Part shown: positions 33,660 to 43,570 of the stretch, piece after piece
How positions within the stretch are numbered: position 1 is the stretch's first letter
Layout of the letters: the number at the start of each line of letters is the position of its first letter
Origin: Neostapfia colusana
Lineage: Eukaryota; Streptophyta; Magnoliopsida; Poales; Poaceae
Direction: 5' to 3'
Assembly: GCA_030760725.1 (NCBI GenBank)
Contig: JASWHV010000008.1
Span: 49,672,057 to 49,736,056 of the forward strand
DNA length: 64,000 nucleotides
Made by a program: the position numbers and the translations under genes
Notes under the pieces: model-generated
Databases searched by the model: none
What the model saw: the letters and a program-made list of their open reading frames with translations, nothing else
What the model was told of the DNA's origin: nothing

Positions 33660-34375
33660 GCAGATGGCTTATCGTAGGTAACGAACGCCGTGCGATAATA
33701 GAGTTACACAGGCGGCTAATCTTACGTTACAAACCGCCTGTGATATAGATTCTTCACATGCGGCTAGTCATAGGTAAAGAATCACCAGCGAAAATAGAGT
33801 GACACGGGCGCATACTCTTTACGTTAGAAACTGCCTGTGATAATAGAGTTACATAGACGACTAGTCATAGGTAAAGAACCACCTGCGATAATAGAGTTAC
33901 ATAGGCGGATAATCTTACGTTACAAACCGCCTATGATAAAGATTCTTCACAGGCAGCTAGTGGTAGGTAAAGAATCGCCCGTTATAATAGAGTTACACAT
34001 GAGGATAATCTTACATTATAAACCTCTTGTGATAAATATTCTTCAAAGACGGCTAGTCGTAGGTAAAGAACCGCCTGCAATAATTGAGTTACAGAGGCAG
34101 ATACTCTTTACGTTACAAACCACATGTGATAAAGATTCTTAACAGGGGTCTAGTTGTAACCGCATGCGATAATGAAGTTATCACAGGCGGATACTCTTAC
34201 GTTACAAACCGACTGTGATAAAGAGTCTTCACAGACGGCTAGTCATAGGTATAGAACCGCTTGTGATAACCTTTTTCATAGGCGGTTTAAGTTTCCGCCT
34301 GTGAAAGTTGCTGATTATCACAGACTCTTCGTTTCAGGCGGTTTTCAAAACCGCATGTGATAGTACATTTAGAGC
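33660..34375 (+). repeat. CACTA subterminal repeat array
   Basis: About seven composite units of roughly 97 bp alternating GGCGG and CCGCC, for example TTACACAGGCGG...AACCGCCTGTGATA. The half-units are inverted, so the array can fold back on itself. In CACTA elements such arrays bind the transposase accessory protein. Confidence 0.8.
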
Positions 34376-34414
34376 CACTGGAGATGAAGCTTGTTGGAGT
34401 AGTGTGCTGTTTTT

Positions 34415-34585
34415 TTGTGAAGAACTCGACATAATTTGAGAAATTGGGGTTGTTACAAATTGGGATCATACTTAAATTGACAAGTTTACTTTTAATCCCG
34501 TGGACTCTGCAAGTGTTCAAAAGACTTTTCAGCACAAAGAGTTGTCTGGGGCATGCTTCAATAATGACAAGTGTATCATCCACAT
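34415..34585 (-). pseudogene. LINE reverse-transcriptase scrap 1
   Basis: Minus strand reads YVDDTLVIIEACPRQLFVLK, the RT palm YxDD motif and the helix after it, as in plant L1-type LINEs. It degenerates after about 45 residues. No endonuclease or poly(A) tail nearby. Confidence 0.65.
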
Positions 34586-34740
34586 ACTATATTATTGAAA
34601 AGTTTGTTGTGTGGTTTAGCTGAGCTTGGCGACGTAGGGTCTATGAGTCTGAGCCGCGCCTCAGGGCCGAGCGTGACAGCGAGGCCTGCAGGTCGGAGCT
34701 TGGCTGCCCTGATAGTGAGGCAAGAGATAAGTGAAAAACC

Positions 34741-35337
34741 GTGGCCGCTTTGCTGGAGATGCAGGCCGATACCGGCGCACAAGCTTTCAAGAGAAGTGCT
34801 AAAAATAATGATATCCACGCTGGCTCAAAGATCCCGCTTGCCGAGGTAGATGGTGACGTGCTTTGCCATAAGCCAGTAAGGATGGTCGCCTCGACTTTGG
34901 CTCCTACACTTCCGCCCGTTCTGGTGTACAAGCCAGGGGTGCGGTTCGTCCACATCGCTGACCTCAGCAGCTACTCCAAGGGTGCGCAGGCGGAAGCAAC
35001 AGCCGAGCATGATGCAGTAGGGGATGACCTGCCGAAGAAAGTGGGCTTGATGGACATCTCCATGGATGAGGAATATGAACAGGATCACTCACAAGCTGCA
35101 AATGAACTTGTTCTTCTCGGGAAAGGCATGCCAGAAACATTACTGGAGATTGGGAATGGCCACGTGGAATTTACTACACAGGGACTATTGGATTTTGAGC
35201 CAGAGACCGGAGATGAAGGTATTCCCAGAGTTCAAGATACTGACGAGGATTATGACAGCGAAACTAATGCGCTGGCTCTATATTCAGTTAGATGCCTACA
35301 AGCCTACCGCTTGCTGTTGTACCTGCAAGGCAGGTAA
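34741..35337 (+). CDS. Hypothetical acidic ORF of 198 codons
   Basis: Not recognised. The frame (its first codon GTG is not a certain start) encodes an acidic protein with MASTLAPTLPPVLVYKPG-like and DISMDEEYEQDHSQAANEL segments and no obvious signal peptide or membrane helix. The next frame continues with coding-like sequence to 35511 (VNDMDMYRDKESNEK), suggesting a frameshift near 35330. It lies in a transposon-derived duplicated block, so captured or element-derived sequence is likely. Confidence 0.35.
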   Translation: MAALLEMQADTGAQAFKRSAKNNDIHAGSKIPLAEVDGDVLCHKPVRMVASTLAPTLPPVLVYKPGVRFVHIADLSSYSKGAQAEATAEHDAVGDDLPKKVGLMDISMDEEYEQDHSQAANELVLLGKGMPETLLEIGNGHVEFTTQGLLDFEPETGDEGIPRVQDTDEDYDSETNALALYSVRCLQAYRLLLYLQGR

Positions 35338-36219
35338 TGCCGGAGACTTTACATGCCATTCCGGATGTTGACCTGGGAGCAACGACTCAAAATGGTGTCG
35401 GTAGGAAGAATCTTGAGGTGAATGACATGGACATGTACAGGGACAAGGAGTCCAACGAGAAAATGCTACAAATTGTGTGGGGAATAGGGATTGAGCTGGA
35501 CCACGGATGTTAGGATAATCCTATAGCACAATCTGTATCCAGTAACCCGGCTTTACACAGAAACGCAGTTCCAGGCAGTGACCTTACAAATTCCATGTAG
35601 CCGTATGATGGCAGGGAAGCAAGAAGAGACAATCACCAGGGACTGGTTTGAGAATTCGCAAGATTGGTATCTTTTTCAAGATGCTTGAAAAAGCTATTAA
35701 GGAGAAAGAGATGGACAGTGCTTCTGAGGCAAACTACATGTGCTGGTTGTATGACCCTCGGTCTTCTAGGACGGTGAACATGGAGGGTCCTGGTCCAACG
35801 GCACTGCAAATGTGATTCATGCCGGCACGTTAATCTCATAGTTCTACCTGTAAGACAAATCCACCATCTTACAGTGGTTTGATTATTTGTGGTGTATAAT
35901 TTTTGTTTACCTACTCACACTACTAAAATTGCATGTCGTTTGCATTAGCCCATACTTCCTATTTATATCAGATTTTAATCATATGTTTCTTAATTTTATC
36001 AGTACATACATTCTAATATTTATGCAATGATAAAATGTGTTTTCCCTGCCTCTGCACATCGTTACCATGCATACAAAGGCAATCATTCTTACAAAATCTA
36101 TAGAAATTATGAAAGTTTCCTGCAACAATATACTTTGGTTTCTTGAGAAAATAATTTGTCTCCTACTTGAGGATCTCACTCAGGAATCATGAGAAGATCA
36201 GTGACAGGTCACTATGCAG

Positions 36220-36392
36220 TAGAGAATACTTGGCATAATTTGACAATTTGGCGTTGCTACAAATTGGAATCATACTTAAATTTGACAAGTTCACTTTTAA
36301 TCCTGTGGACTTTGCAAAAGTGTTCAGATGAGCTTTCAAAACAAAGAGTTGTCTGGGGCAAGCTTCAATAATGATAAGTGTATCATCCACAT
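36220..36392 (-). pseudogene. LINE reverse-transcriptase scrap 2
   Basis: Minus strand YVDDTLIIIEACPRQLFVLK, paralogous to scrap 1 and followed by AKSTGLKVNLSNL, the next conserved LINE RT segment. Same position in the duplicated block. Confidence 0.65.
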
Positions 36393-36733
36393 ACTGTACT
36401 ATTGGAGAGTTTTTTGTGTTGTTTAGCTGAGCTGGGTGACGCAGGGCCTACGAGTCCGAGGCGCACCTCCAGGCCGAGCACGATAGCCAGGCCTGCAGGT
36501 TGGAGCGTGGCTGCCCAAATAGTTAGGCCAGAGATAAAAGCCAAGAAGAGTCAATCATCAGCAACCGGTTTGGAAATTGCGCAAGACTGGGATGTTTTTG
36601 AAGACGCTTCAAAAAACTATTAAGGAGAAAGAGATGGAGAGTGCTTCTGAGGCGAGCTACAAGTGCAGGTGGTATGACCCTTGGTCTTCTAGGACAGCGA
36701 ACGTGGAGGGTCCTGATCCAAAGGCGCTGCAAA

Positions 36734-37185
36734 CACTATTACAAAAAATATTTTCATAGCCGCCTCCCATTTCTTGTATAGGCGGTCCATTTAAAAAAAC
36801 GCATGTGTCCAATGAATAAAAAACCACATATGAGAATTAGGTATCACAGCTGGTCTTGACAGTACAACCGCCTGTGAAAACACCAAGATTTTTACAGGCG
36901 GCCTTAGACAAAGACTGCATGAGAAAATGGACAATATCTCAGACGGTTTTGGATAAACAACCACCTGTGAAAATAGGATTGTTAAAACAGACGGTCGTTA
37001 TAGAAAACCATCTTTGATAATGGACAATATCTAACGCGGTTTTTCCTCATGGACTGCCTGTGAAGGTACACTTGTTTCACAAGTTTTCTTTGTTTGGAAC
37101 CGCCTGTGATATTATAGTTATCACCTTCAGTTACTTATATCGACCGCCTGTAAAAAAAAGTGTATATATAGCCTTCACGGGTTCT
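36734..37185 (+). mobile_element. CACTA left terminus fragment (CACTA-2)
   Basis: Begins CACTATTACAAAA and carries GGCGG/CCGCCTGTGAAAA subterminal repeats related to those at 33660-34375. Cut at 37185 by the next CACTA terminus. No coding sequence. Confidence 0.6.
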
Positions 37186-37560
37186 CACTACAGGGATACG
37201 ACTGACTTACGACAGCCGGAGCCGTTGTAATTAAGACATAAACCATTGTAAGTAGCTAACTTATGACGGTATTTTGTTACTTACGACAGTGACGAGCCGA
37301 GGTAATTATTTTGTCGTAAATAAGCTAACTTACGACGGCTACTGTTGTAAGTTAAGTAACTTACGACAGCGTCACGCATCCGACGTAAGTAGCAGCCCAG
37401 GCCACGTGGTGGCCCAAGCCAATTTACTTACGACGGCTTGCTTAGTGCCGTCGTAAGTAACTGAGGCTAACTTACGACGGTTCTGATGACCGTCGTAAGT
37501 AGCAGAGGCTAACTTACGACGGCTTCTAGGCAGTGGCCGTCGTAAGTTATGTTTGTAATA
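37186..37560 (-). repeat. Subterminal repeats of CACTA-3
   Basis: Repeated ACTTACGACGGC and GCCGTCGTAAGT in both orientations next to the CACTA terminus. The same motif family is used by CACTA-4 at 41439. Confidence 0.8.
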
Positions 37561-37849
37561 TTTTAAAAAAAACTAACTAACCTGGCTCGATGGCCTGCTC
37601 ACAGAACAGATAATAGAGACAATATATACACATATCAGCAGTAAACAGTCTTAAACAAAGGCATACACATCAAACACAACACAAAACACAAAAGGGTTAC
37701 ACACTATCCTCTCGACTACCTCCGAAGCCGAAGAAACCGTCTCCGCGCGTCCCTCCCGGAACCGCTAGCTTTGGTGATGGAGTCAAAGCCTCCGTCGCCG
37801 AACCCTGCAAAGCACATGAGTAGTTAGACATATTTTGGATTCAGATGTG

Positions 37850-38035
37850 CATGTCTTTCTCTTTTTTCTCACTCTACTTTTCATCATCTCTCTCACTCTG
37901 TTTCTCTATCTCTGTACCATCCATCCCCTTTTACTGTCACTCTCACCCTCTCGCTCGCACTCTCTCTCTCCCTCTATTGTAACACTCCGTCTCTCCATCT
38001 CACTCTCACCGTCTCTCGCACTCCCTCTCTCTCCA
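37850..38035 (+). repeat. CT-rich low-complexity tract
   Basis: Dense TCTCTC/CTCTC runs about 180 bp long, next to the end of the DUF4216 remnant. Frames through it are not genes. Confidence 0.8.
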
Positions 38036-38039
38036 TTCT

Positions 38040-38369
38040 GTACCACTTCTGGAGTGTATAACCGGTCACGAGGATTCACCTTATGTACCACCCACCAAGC
38101 TTTGAGTTTTTTGCATGGATAAGGTAGATAATACACTTGCTCCACTTGGTGTGCAAGAACAAATGAATCGTATCCTCGTAGCTGTTCGTTCTATTTGACT
38201 TCCACCTTGCCAAATTGTTTAGTCGAGTTCCATGATTGATATCAAACCAATCATAGTCAAAAACTACTGCTCGAAGATCCTTATTCTCGGCAAAAGCAAA
38301 TTCAAGGATTTTATTAATGATTCCATAATAATTAGTTTCATGTCCTTGAGAGTCGACTGCCCTCATCAC
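38040..38369 (-). pseudogene. CACTA transposase DUF4216 domain remnant
   Basis: Minus strand shows NYYGIINKILEFAFAENK, then VVFDYDWFDINHGTR, and in a shifted frame VEQVYYLPYPCKKLKAWWVV. This is the DUF4216 pattern (YYG..ILE, WFD, QVYY.....WWVV) found at the C-terminus of plant CACTA TNP2-type proteins. One frameshift near 38130. Confidence 0.75.
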
Positions 38370-39018
38370 AACTCCGGTATAAGATGTTGTCGCGAGAGGA
38401 CGAAAAGATTAAAATTGAGTTGTATGGAATCGGAAGCCATTGACGTCATATCGACCGTAGCTCCTAACTTTAATCAATCCATAGGATAGTTGTCGCAAGT
38501 CTTCATAAACGTCAACATCTTTCATGCACTGTTCAAATATGAGGTTATAAGAAAACTTTGTAAATACTCGTAAGTTATAAGAATACTTTATAATTATTGC
38601 TAAGTTAGCGAGAAAATGTTACATGATCTCGAGACCAAGATAGAAAATTAGGTACTCCGTTTATTTCTTCCCGTCGCATCACTTCTACTTGTTTGCTTGT
38701 AGGTTGATACCTATGTGTTCAATTTTGCTTGTGAAACTCTCTCCATGAAAAGAAAACTTTTTAGAATAGATGTGATACAAAATACGCCGATTAGCATAAA
38801 TGTAAGACACACACTTACTCGAAATATTTGTCCATCTCATCTATATTCACGTACATGTAGAGGAAAGCAGCAGTTCTTTCGTCTACGGTAGAGTTGTAGG
38901 AAGTGGAACTACCAACAATAGTGCCTCTTGTTGTAAAAATGGAGAGACCGCTACAAGGAGGTTGCTCATCCACATTGTACCGCATTGCCGAAGTGTTGAC
39001 ATTGTTTTCCTCTGCAAA

Positions 39019-39992
39019 TTAAACACTTGAAAAGTATCCTACTTCTTTAAGAGTAAATGCTTTGGCGATGCATCCTTCTACCTTTGCCCTATTACGAACC
39101 ATTGGTTTCAGATATCTTAGTGCTCTTTCAATATGATACATCCACCTATACTGCACAGGACCTCCAACTTTAGCTTCAAATGGAAGATGGATGAGGAGAT
39201 GTTGCATTGGATTGAAGAACCCTGGAGAAATTTTTTTCATCTTACATAATACTACCGGTATCTCCTTCTCCAATTTACGCATCATCTCTATCGTGATTTC
39301 ATTTGCACAGAGCTGTCTATAGAAGTGACTAAGCTCGACTAGCACCTTCCACATGGCATCATCAAAATAGCCCCAAAACATAACAGGTAGAAGTCTTTCC
39401 ATAATTATGTGATAATCATGACTCTTCAACCATGTCATCTTTCCCGTTTTGATATTCACGGCTCGTTTCAGACTAGCTGCGTAACCATCTGGGAATTTCA
39501 AAATTTTCAACCATTTGAGTACTTCTTTCTTATCTTTAGGTCGAAGACAAAAAGAAGCACCTGGTTTAGCACCACTTTTAGAGAGCTCAAGAGTTGGGCG
39601 GTTACAAAGCTCTGCCAAGTCCTTCCGATCATTTATATTGTCTTTCGTTTTACCCGTCATGTCCATGCATGTGCTTATGATACATTCGCCCATATTATGC
39701 TCTTAATGCATGACATCAATGTTGTGCATTAGTATCAACGACTTCACATATGGTAGCTCCCATATCCACATATATGAGTCCAATTGTGATCCTCTCCATA
39801 ACCGAGAAAATATCCAGGACGTCCTTTATCTGGCACCAGTTTGTCCAGCATATCAGTTATTTCTGATCCGTTTAGACGTTTCGGTTGTCTTTTAGTGACA
39901 ACGATGCCTTTTTTAAAGACATTCCACTGTTTCCTAAACATGTGATTCGCATGCTGGATGTACAATATGTCAAGACTTGATCCTACGTACAT
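39019..39992 (-). pseudogene. CACTA TNP2 transposase C-terminal part with DUF4218
   Basis: 39992-39744 reads KRQPKRLNGSEITDMLDKL, a TNP2 tail. 39693-39019 (224 codons) reads MTWLKSHDYHIIMERLLPVM, SHFYRQLCANEITIEMM, FNPMQHLLIHLPFEAKVGGP and VQYRWMYHIERALRYLK, which is DUF4218. Known: these domains follow the catalytic core in plant CACTA transposases. The catalytic core itself is absent. A stop separates the two pieces near 39700. Confidence 0.82.
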
Positions 39993-40866
39993 TCAAAATA
40001 TTGCAAGCTTTATTGAAGCGTGCAACAGACATATAGGTGCATGATGCAGTTCTGGAAAGGTGATGAAGTGATCTACAACTTTATTGTAGACATCGAGGAC
40101 AGAATCAGGCGCCAAACTGGTGAAAATTCAGTTGACAGCAAACTATCCAGAAACACGACAGAGCCGAAAATCTCTTTGGAATTTTCTGTAGTTCGACCAT
40201 AACTTCTTGTATAAAAATTTGTAAGGGTCATGGGTTACACCATTGGAAACCTTATGATTTGTTTTACAATTTTGTAATTCAAAGTTTCTCCAGATTTGGG
40301 ACAGAATTATTGATAATCTTGTGGACAAGACAGCCACTTGCAAAGGAGGTGCTGTCAAAATTGTTCCAGATTACTGTCAAATTTGAAGTATCATAACTTT
40401 TGATCCATAACTGATATGATGGCAAATAAATACTAGTTGGAAAAATATTGAAGTTATATATAACTTTGGTATTTAACTTGAGACATGAAACTGCCATTTT
40501 CATATTCAAATTCTGAGTTTAGTAAAAACTCATCATTTCTGAGCAGAGGGTCACTCAAGTCCAATCTGTTTAAGACTTGTTGTGGACATGAAGTTTTTTA
40601 TACTTCTCTAAGTTCCATAACATATTCTTTAGTTATATTTCATCATTCCTTGCTGTTGTTTTAAGAGTTTGAAAAACTTTATCAATCTTCAGTTATATTC
40701 CAGAATTTCCAAAATCCTTGTTCACTTTCATGTATGCTGCACTGTTGATGTGATGCTTTTTCGGTTAATATTTTCGAGTTCAAGTTGAGTGCAATCTTGG
40801 ATATTAACCATAATTTGCTCACTCTTGCAGTATGGATCGCACTCATTCCGAGTGTGAGGTTGTTCG
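39993..40866 (+). mobile_element. Leader fragment of a gypsy element
   Basis: AT-rich sequence resembling the leader of the 43571 element: shared phrases such as TTCTGGAAAGGT and the repeated TCTACAACTTT, compared with 48570-48800. It ends with a splice-acceptor-like CTCACTCTTGCAG and ATGGATCGCACTCATTCC at 40832, a plausible gag start cut off by an LTR at 40867. No other ORF. Confidence 0.5.
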
Positions 40867-41438
40867 TGTGAGAACCCGGGGTCCCGACATCCTAGGATCT
40901 CGCTGAGGGGTGTTGTAATATGAAACAACAAATAACAGACGTATAAAGACATTCATAATTAAACAGCGGAAGCTAACTTTTATTACATAACATGTTTTAA
41001 AACATAATTTACATAAATGTATGGTTATAGCCTAAACTCACGGTCGTAGACTAAGCAAAAGGGTTCACGTTCAGCCCATGAACGTGTTCCCACTAGCTAC
41101 ACACACAACCCTTAACATAGCAGCGTGCACGGCTCCAACTCGTCGGTGGTACCTTCTGGGGGACCCGTCTCTTCATCGGTAGCATCCTCCTCCTTGTACC
41201 CACCTGCACAACGCTTCAACAACAAGCAGTGAGCACGAAGATTCATCAAGACTGACCCGACATCGCTAGAACATAAACTCTACATGTTGGAATTTCAAGT
41301 CATGTAGATCATGATTTTTCTCAATACCCGAGTGGTGTACCCCTAAGCCTATCCTCGCGAGTAGTTCCGACAACGGCGCCGCTGGGCCGAGGTACAAGAA
41401 AGCTGTGGTGGGGCCCGCTGTCAGCAATTTAAACATTT
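40867..41438 (-). repeat. Partial LTR (L4), reverse orientation, with mini-gene exon b
   Basis: Minus strand ends ...CCCCGGGTTCTCACA at 40867. It has lost most of its length (only segments typical of the last 1.5 kb of these LTRs remain) and abuts CACTA-4 at 41439. Mini-gene exon b is at 41203-41112: acceptor GTTGTGCAG, phase as in the other LTRs, reading GYKEEDATDEETGPPEG and then ELEPCTLLC before TAA. Exon a is missing. Confidence 0.6.
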
Positions 41439-42857
41439 CACTACAGGAAACACGTAACCTTACGACGGCCAAGGTTACCTGACGACGGCCGTGGTCGGCC
41501 GTCGTAAGTTATGTTACCTGACGTCGGCCGTGGACCCTGGGCCGTAGTAAGTAGAAGACCCATCGTAATTAGGGCTTAACTTACGCCGGCAAGAACCCTA
41601 AGCCGTCATAAGTAATGTGACCGTTGTAATAAAGGATTAACTTACGACGGCCAGGCACACGGGCCGTCGTAAGTAACTAGGCTATCGTAAGTGGCGGTTT
41701 GTATCCGCCGCTGCCGCCCTAGGCTTGGTCTATTCCGTACGAGCCCCGCCGCCTCCGCCCAGCCGCCGCGCAGCTTGGCCCCCGTGCTGCACGGCCCCTG
41801 CGCCACCAAAGCCCCGCCGCCTCCCCCCAGCTACCAGCTGCCGCGCCCCGCCGTCGCCGGCCCCGCCGCCGCCCATCCCTGCCGCGCTGTCCGGCTCCGG
41901 CGCCACCCCCCCCCCCCCCCCCCGCGCCGTCCGACCTCAAGCGGCGCGTCGCCTCTGCCCGCCGCCACCGCTCGGCTTCGAGCCCCCCCTGCCCCCGCTT
42001 CGCCGTCACATCGAGGTATGTTTTATTAATCGTATAACTTATTTATTTAGTTCATTTATTAATTAATTTAGTTACTTTATTAATTAGTTTAGTTAGTGAG
42101 TTAATTTGTTACTTCATTAGGTTACTTTATTTCAGTTTAGTTAATTAGTTAGTTTAGTATTTATTTTATAATTTGATTACTTAATTAATAGTGGAGATTA
42201 TTTAGTTATTTAATTTATTAACTATATTACTTAGTGTAAATTTTAGTTTAGTTTTCTTATTTGAATATTAATATTTAATTTAGTTTTCCTATTTGAGTAT
42301 TTAGGTGTAGATTGTCTTTGTTTATTATTTAGTGTGTTTATTTGTTAATTATTTGTTTTATTTTATTACGTACTTCAAAATTGTTAGAAATTTGAGTTTA
42401 ATTTGATTGCTTGAGTGTACAATATCGATATGTAAATAAACGGGCTTCGGGCTCTCAGCCTACCATAGCCCATTTATGGCCCGACAGTTGGGCCGTCTAA
42501 AATTCAATTTTCTCCATTGCCACTCTTTAACAAAGTATAGCACAGTCGAGAACCGTGGGAACTATTTTCTTCGCGGTTTCGATCCAGAAGCCCATAGCAG
42601 GAAACCTTGGCTCGTATGTCATCACTGGCGGGACTCGATGGAGCATAACTTAGGATGGTTGTCCCACTTCACTGTCTCTCTCTCATTCTTTCCTCCTGTC
42701 TCTTGTTCTTACCTCTCTCTCGTAAATCACTCTAAAAAGTAAGATTCACGTAACCTATACAATATGCGTCACCCGTTTTGGACCGGCCCGTCTCACATGC
42801 GTTACGCATGTGAGGCGTGTAGGTTCGAAATTGTCCCTTTTTGGACAGCCTGGGAGT

Positions 42858-43042
42858 GACCGGGGGGCGTGCTTATGACGAGATGCGGGGTCTAGATTCG
42901 GACAAAATTTCGATGGTGTAACCCTCATGTTCTCCGCTGCACCATTATCGGGCGTGCAGTTGGAAAACAACAGAGTTATGCTGCCAAAATTTTGTCTGGA
43001 TCCGGACCCCACGTCTCGTTATAAGCACGCTCTTCTCGGTCC
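42858..43042. repeat. Imperfect inverted repeat (foldback) of about 185 bp
   Basis: Left arm 42858-42942 (GCGTGCTTATGACGAGATG...) pairs with right arm 42953-43042 read in reverse (GCGTGCTTATAACGAGACG...), about three quarters identical by eye, with a loop of about 10 nt (CATTATCGGG). A separate perfect 10-bp palindrome with a 3-nt loop (CTCACATGCG/TTA/CGCATGTGAG) lies at 42792-42814. Confidence 0.75.
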
Positions 43043-43125
43043 CTCTTGTGTGGTTTTAGGACCTAACCCTTCCTATAGATGTAAAGTGAATGTAATTTCT
43101 CTATCTTTATATTGCAGAGTAAAAC

Positions 43126-43570
43126 ATGGGTGAAGACCGCAGTTGGATGTATACTGGTTGGAAGAGCAGATCTGGTGGTCACTCAGATGAGCAGTTCGCC
43201 AAGATAGATGCTTTTGTAGATCAAGCATTTTCGTTGTCGAATACCGATAAGGTGCGGTGCCCATGTATGAAATGCTGGTACCATGTTTTTGGACAAAGTG
43301 GAACTTTGGATACATTTGTGTCGAAACGGTTACACGCCATGTTATAAAGTCTGGACCTTTCATGGCGAGATAGCTTCTAAACCTGTACAAGAAGTGGAAG
43401 AGGACATTGATGATATCACGGGGGATGATAGGATGGATGAGATGCTAGAAGCTATACAACCAGACCTTACGGAGGATCCACCAACAACGGAGGTTGAAAT
43501 GTTCTTCGAGCTTCTCAAAGCTTCAGAACAGCCGCTGCATGAACACATGGAAGTGACCCTCCTCACTTTC
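43126..43570 (+). pseudogene. CACTA transposase N-terminus (transposase-associated domain)
   Basis: ATG at 43126: MGEDRSWMYTGWKSRSGGHS, then VRCPCMKCWYHVF, matching the transposase-associated domain of plant CACTA proteins (DRSWMY, CPCxxC). A frameshift near 43305 moves to HLCRNGYTPCYKVWTFHGE, the end of that domain, then an acidic linker (EVEEDIDDITGDDRMDEML). The sequence is cut at 43570 by the TGTAAAATTCC LTR start. Known role: the N-terminal zinc module before the TNP2 core. Confidence 0.82.

Larger units (their letters stand above)
32171..34375 (+). mobile_element. 3' fragment of a CACTA transposon (CACTA-1)
   Basis: Ulp1-like protease exons followed by subterminal repeats rich in ACAGGCGG/CCGCCTGTGAT. 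It abuts the gypsy LTR at 32170 and has lost its terminus: the last repeat ends GCATGTGATAGTAC instead of a TAGTG end. Confidence 0.75.
34383..36733. repeat. Duplicated composite block with antisense LINE remnants
   Basis: Two related copies: about 34415-34735 plus 35620-35815, and about 36220-36545 plus 36530-36760. Each starts with an antisense LINE RT scrap, then a shared plus-strand segment (TTTAGCTGAGCT..., GGCCTGCAGGT), then a coding-like segment (first copy KEKEMDSASEANYMC, second copy KEKEMESASEASYKC). The second copy lacks about 0.9 kb present in the first. Between the copies, 35816-36219 shows only AT-rich DNA. Confidence 0.6.
37186..39992 (-). mobile_element. CACTA transposon fragment, minus-oriented (CACTA-3)
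   Basis: Plus-strand terminus CACTACAGGGATACG at 37186, with the transposase reading towards it from the right, so this is the element's 3' end. Order on the minus strand: TNP2 end, DUF4218, noncoding 38370-39018 (intron-like, nothing recognised), DUF4216, subterminal repeats. The 5' half is missing beyond 39992. Confidence 0.8.
41439..43570 (+). mobile_element. 5' end of a CACTA transposon (CACTA-4)
   Basis: Starts CACTACAGGAAACACG with TTACGACGGCC subterminal repeats to about 41690. A GC-rich proline/alanine-coding stretch follows (41691-42029, including an 18-C run at 41906-41923), then AT-rich intron-like DNA 42030-42430, a foldback at 42858-43042, and the transposase start at 43126. Interrupted at 43571 by a gypsy LTR. 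The 41691-42029 frame is compositionally biased and I do not call it a gene. Confidence 0.8.

Noticed and set aside
37906..38030. Arg/Glu-rich end of a minus-strand ORF
   Set aside because: It is translation of the CT-rich microsatellite following the DUF4216 remnant.
41691..42029. Pro/Ala-rich ORFs on both strands
   Set aside because: GC bias and an 18-C run open several frames at once; no domain or conserved frame.
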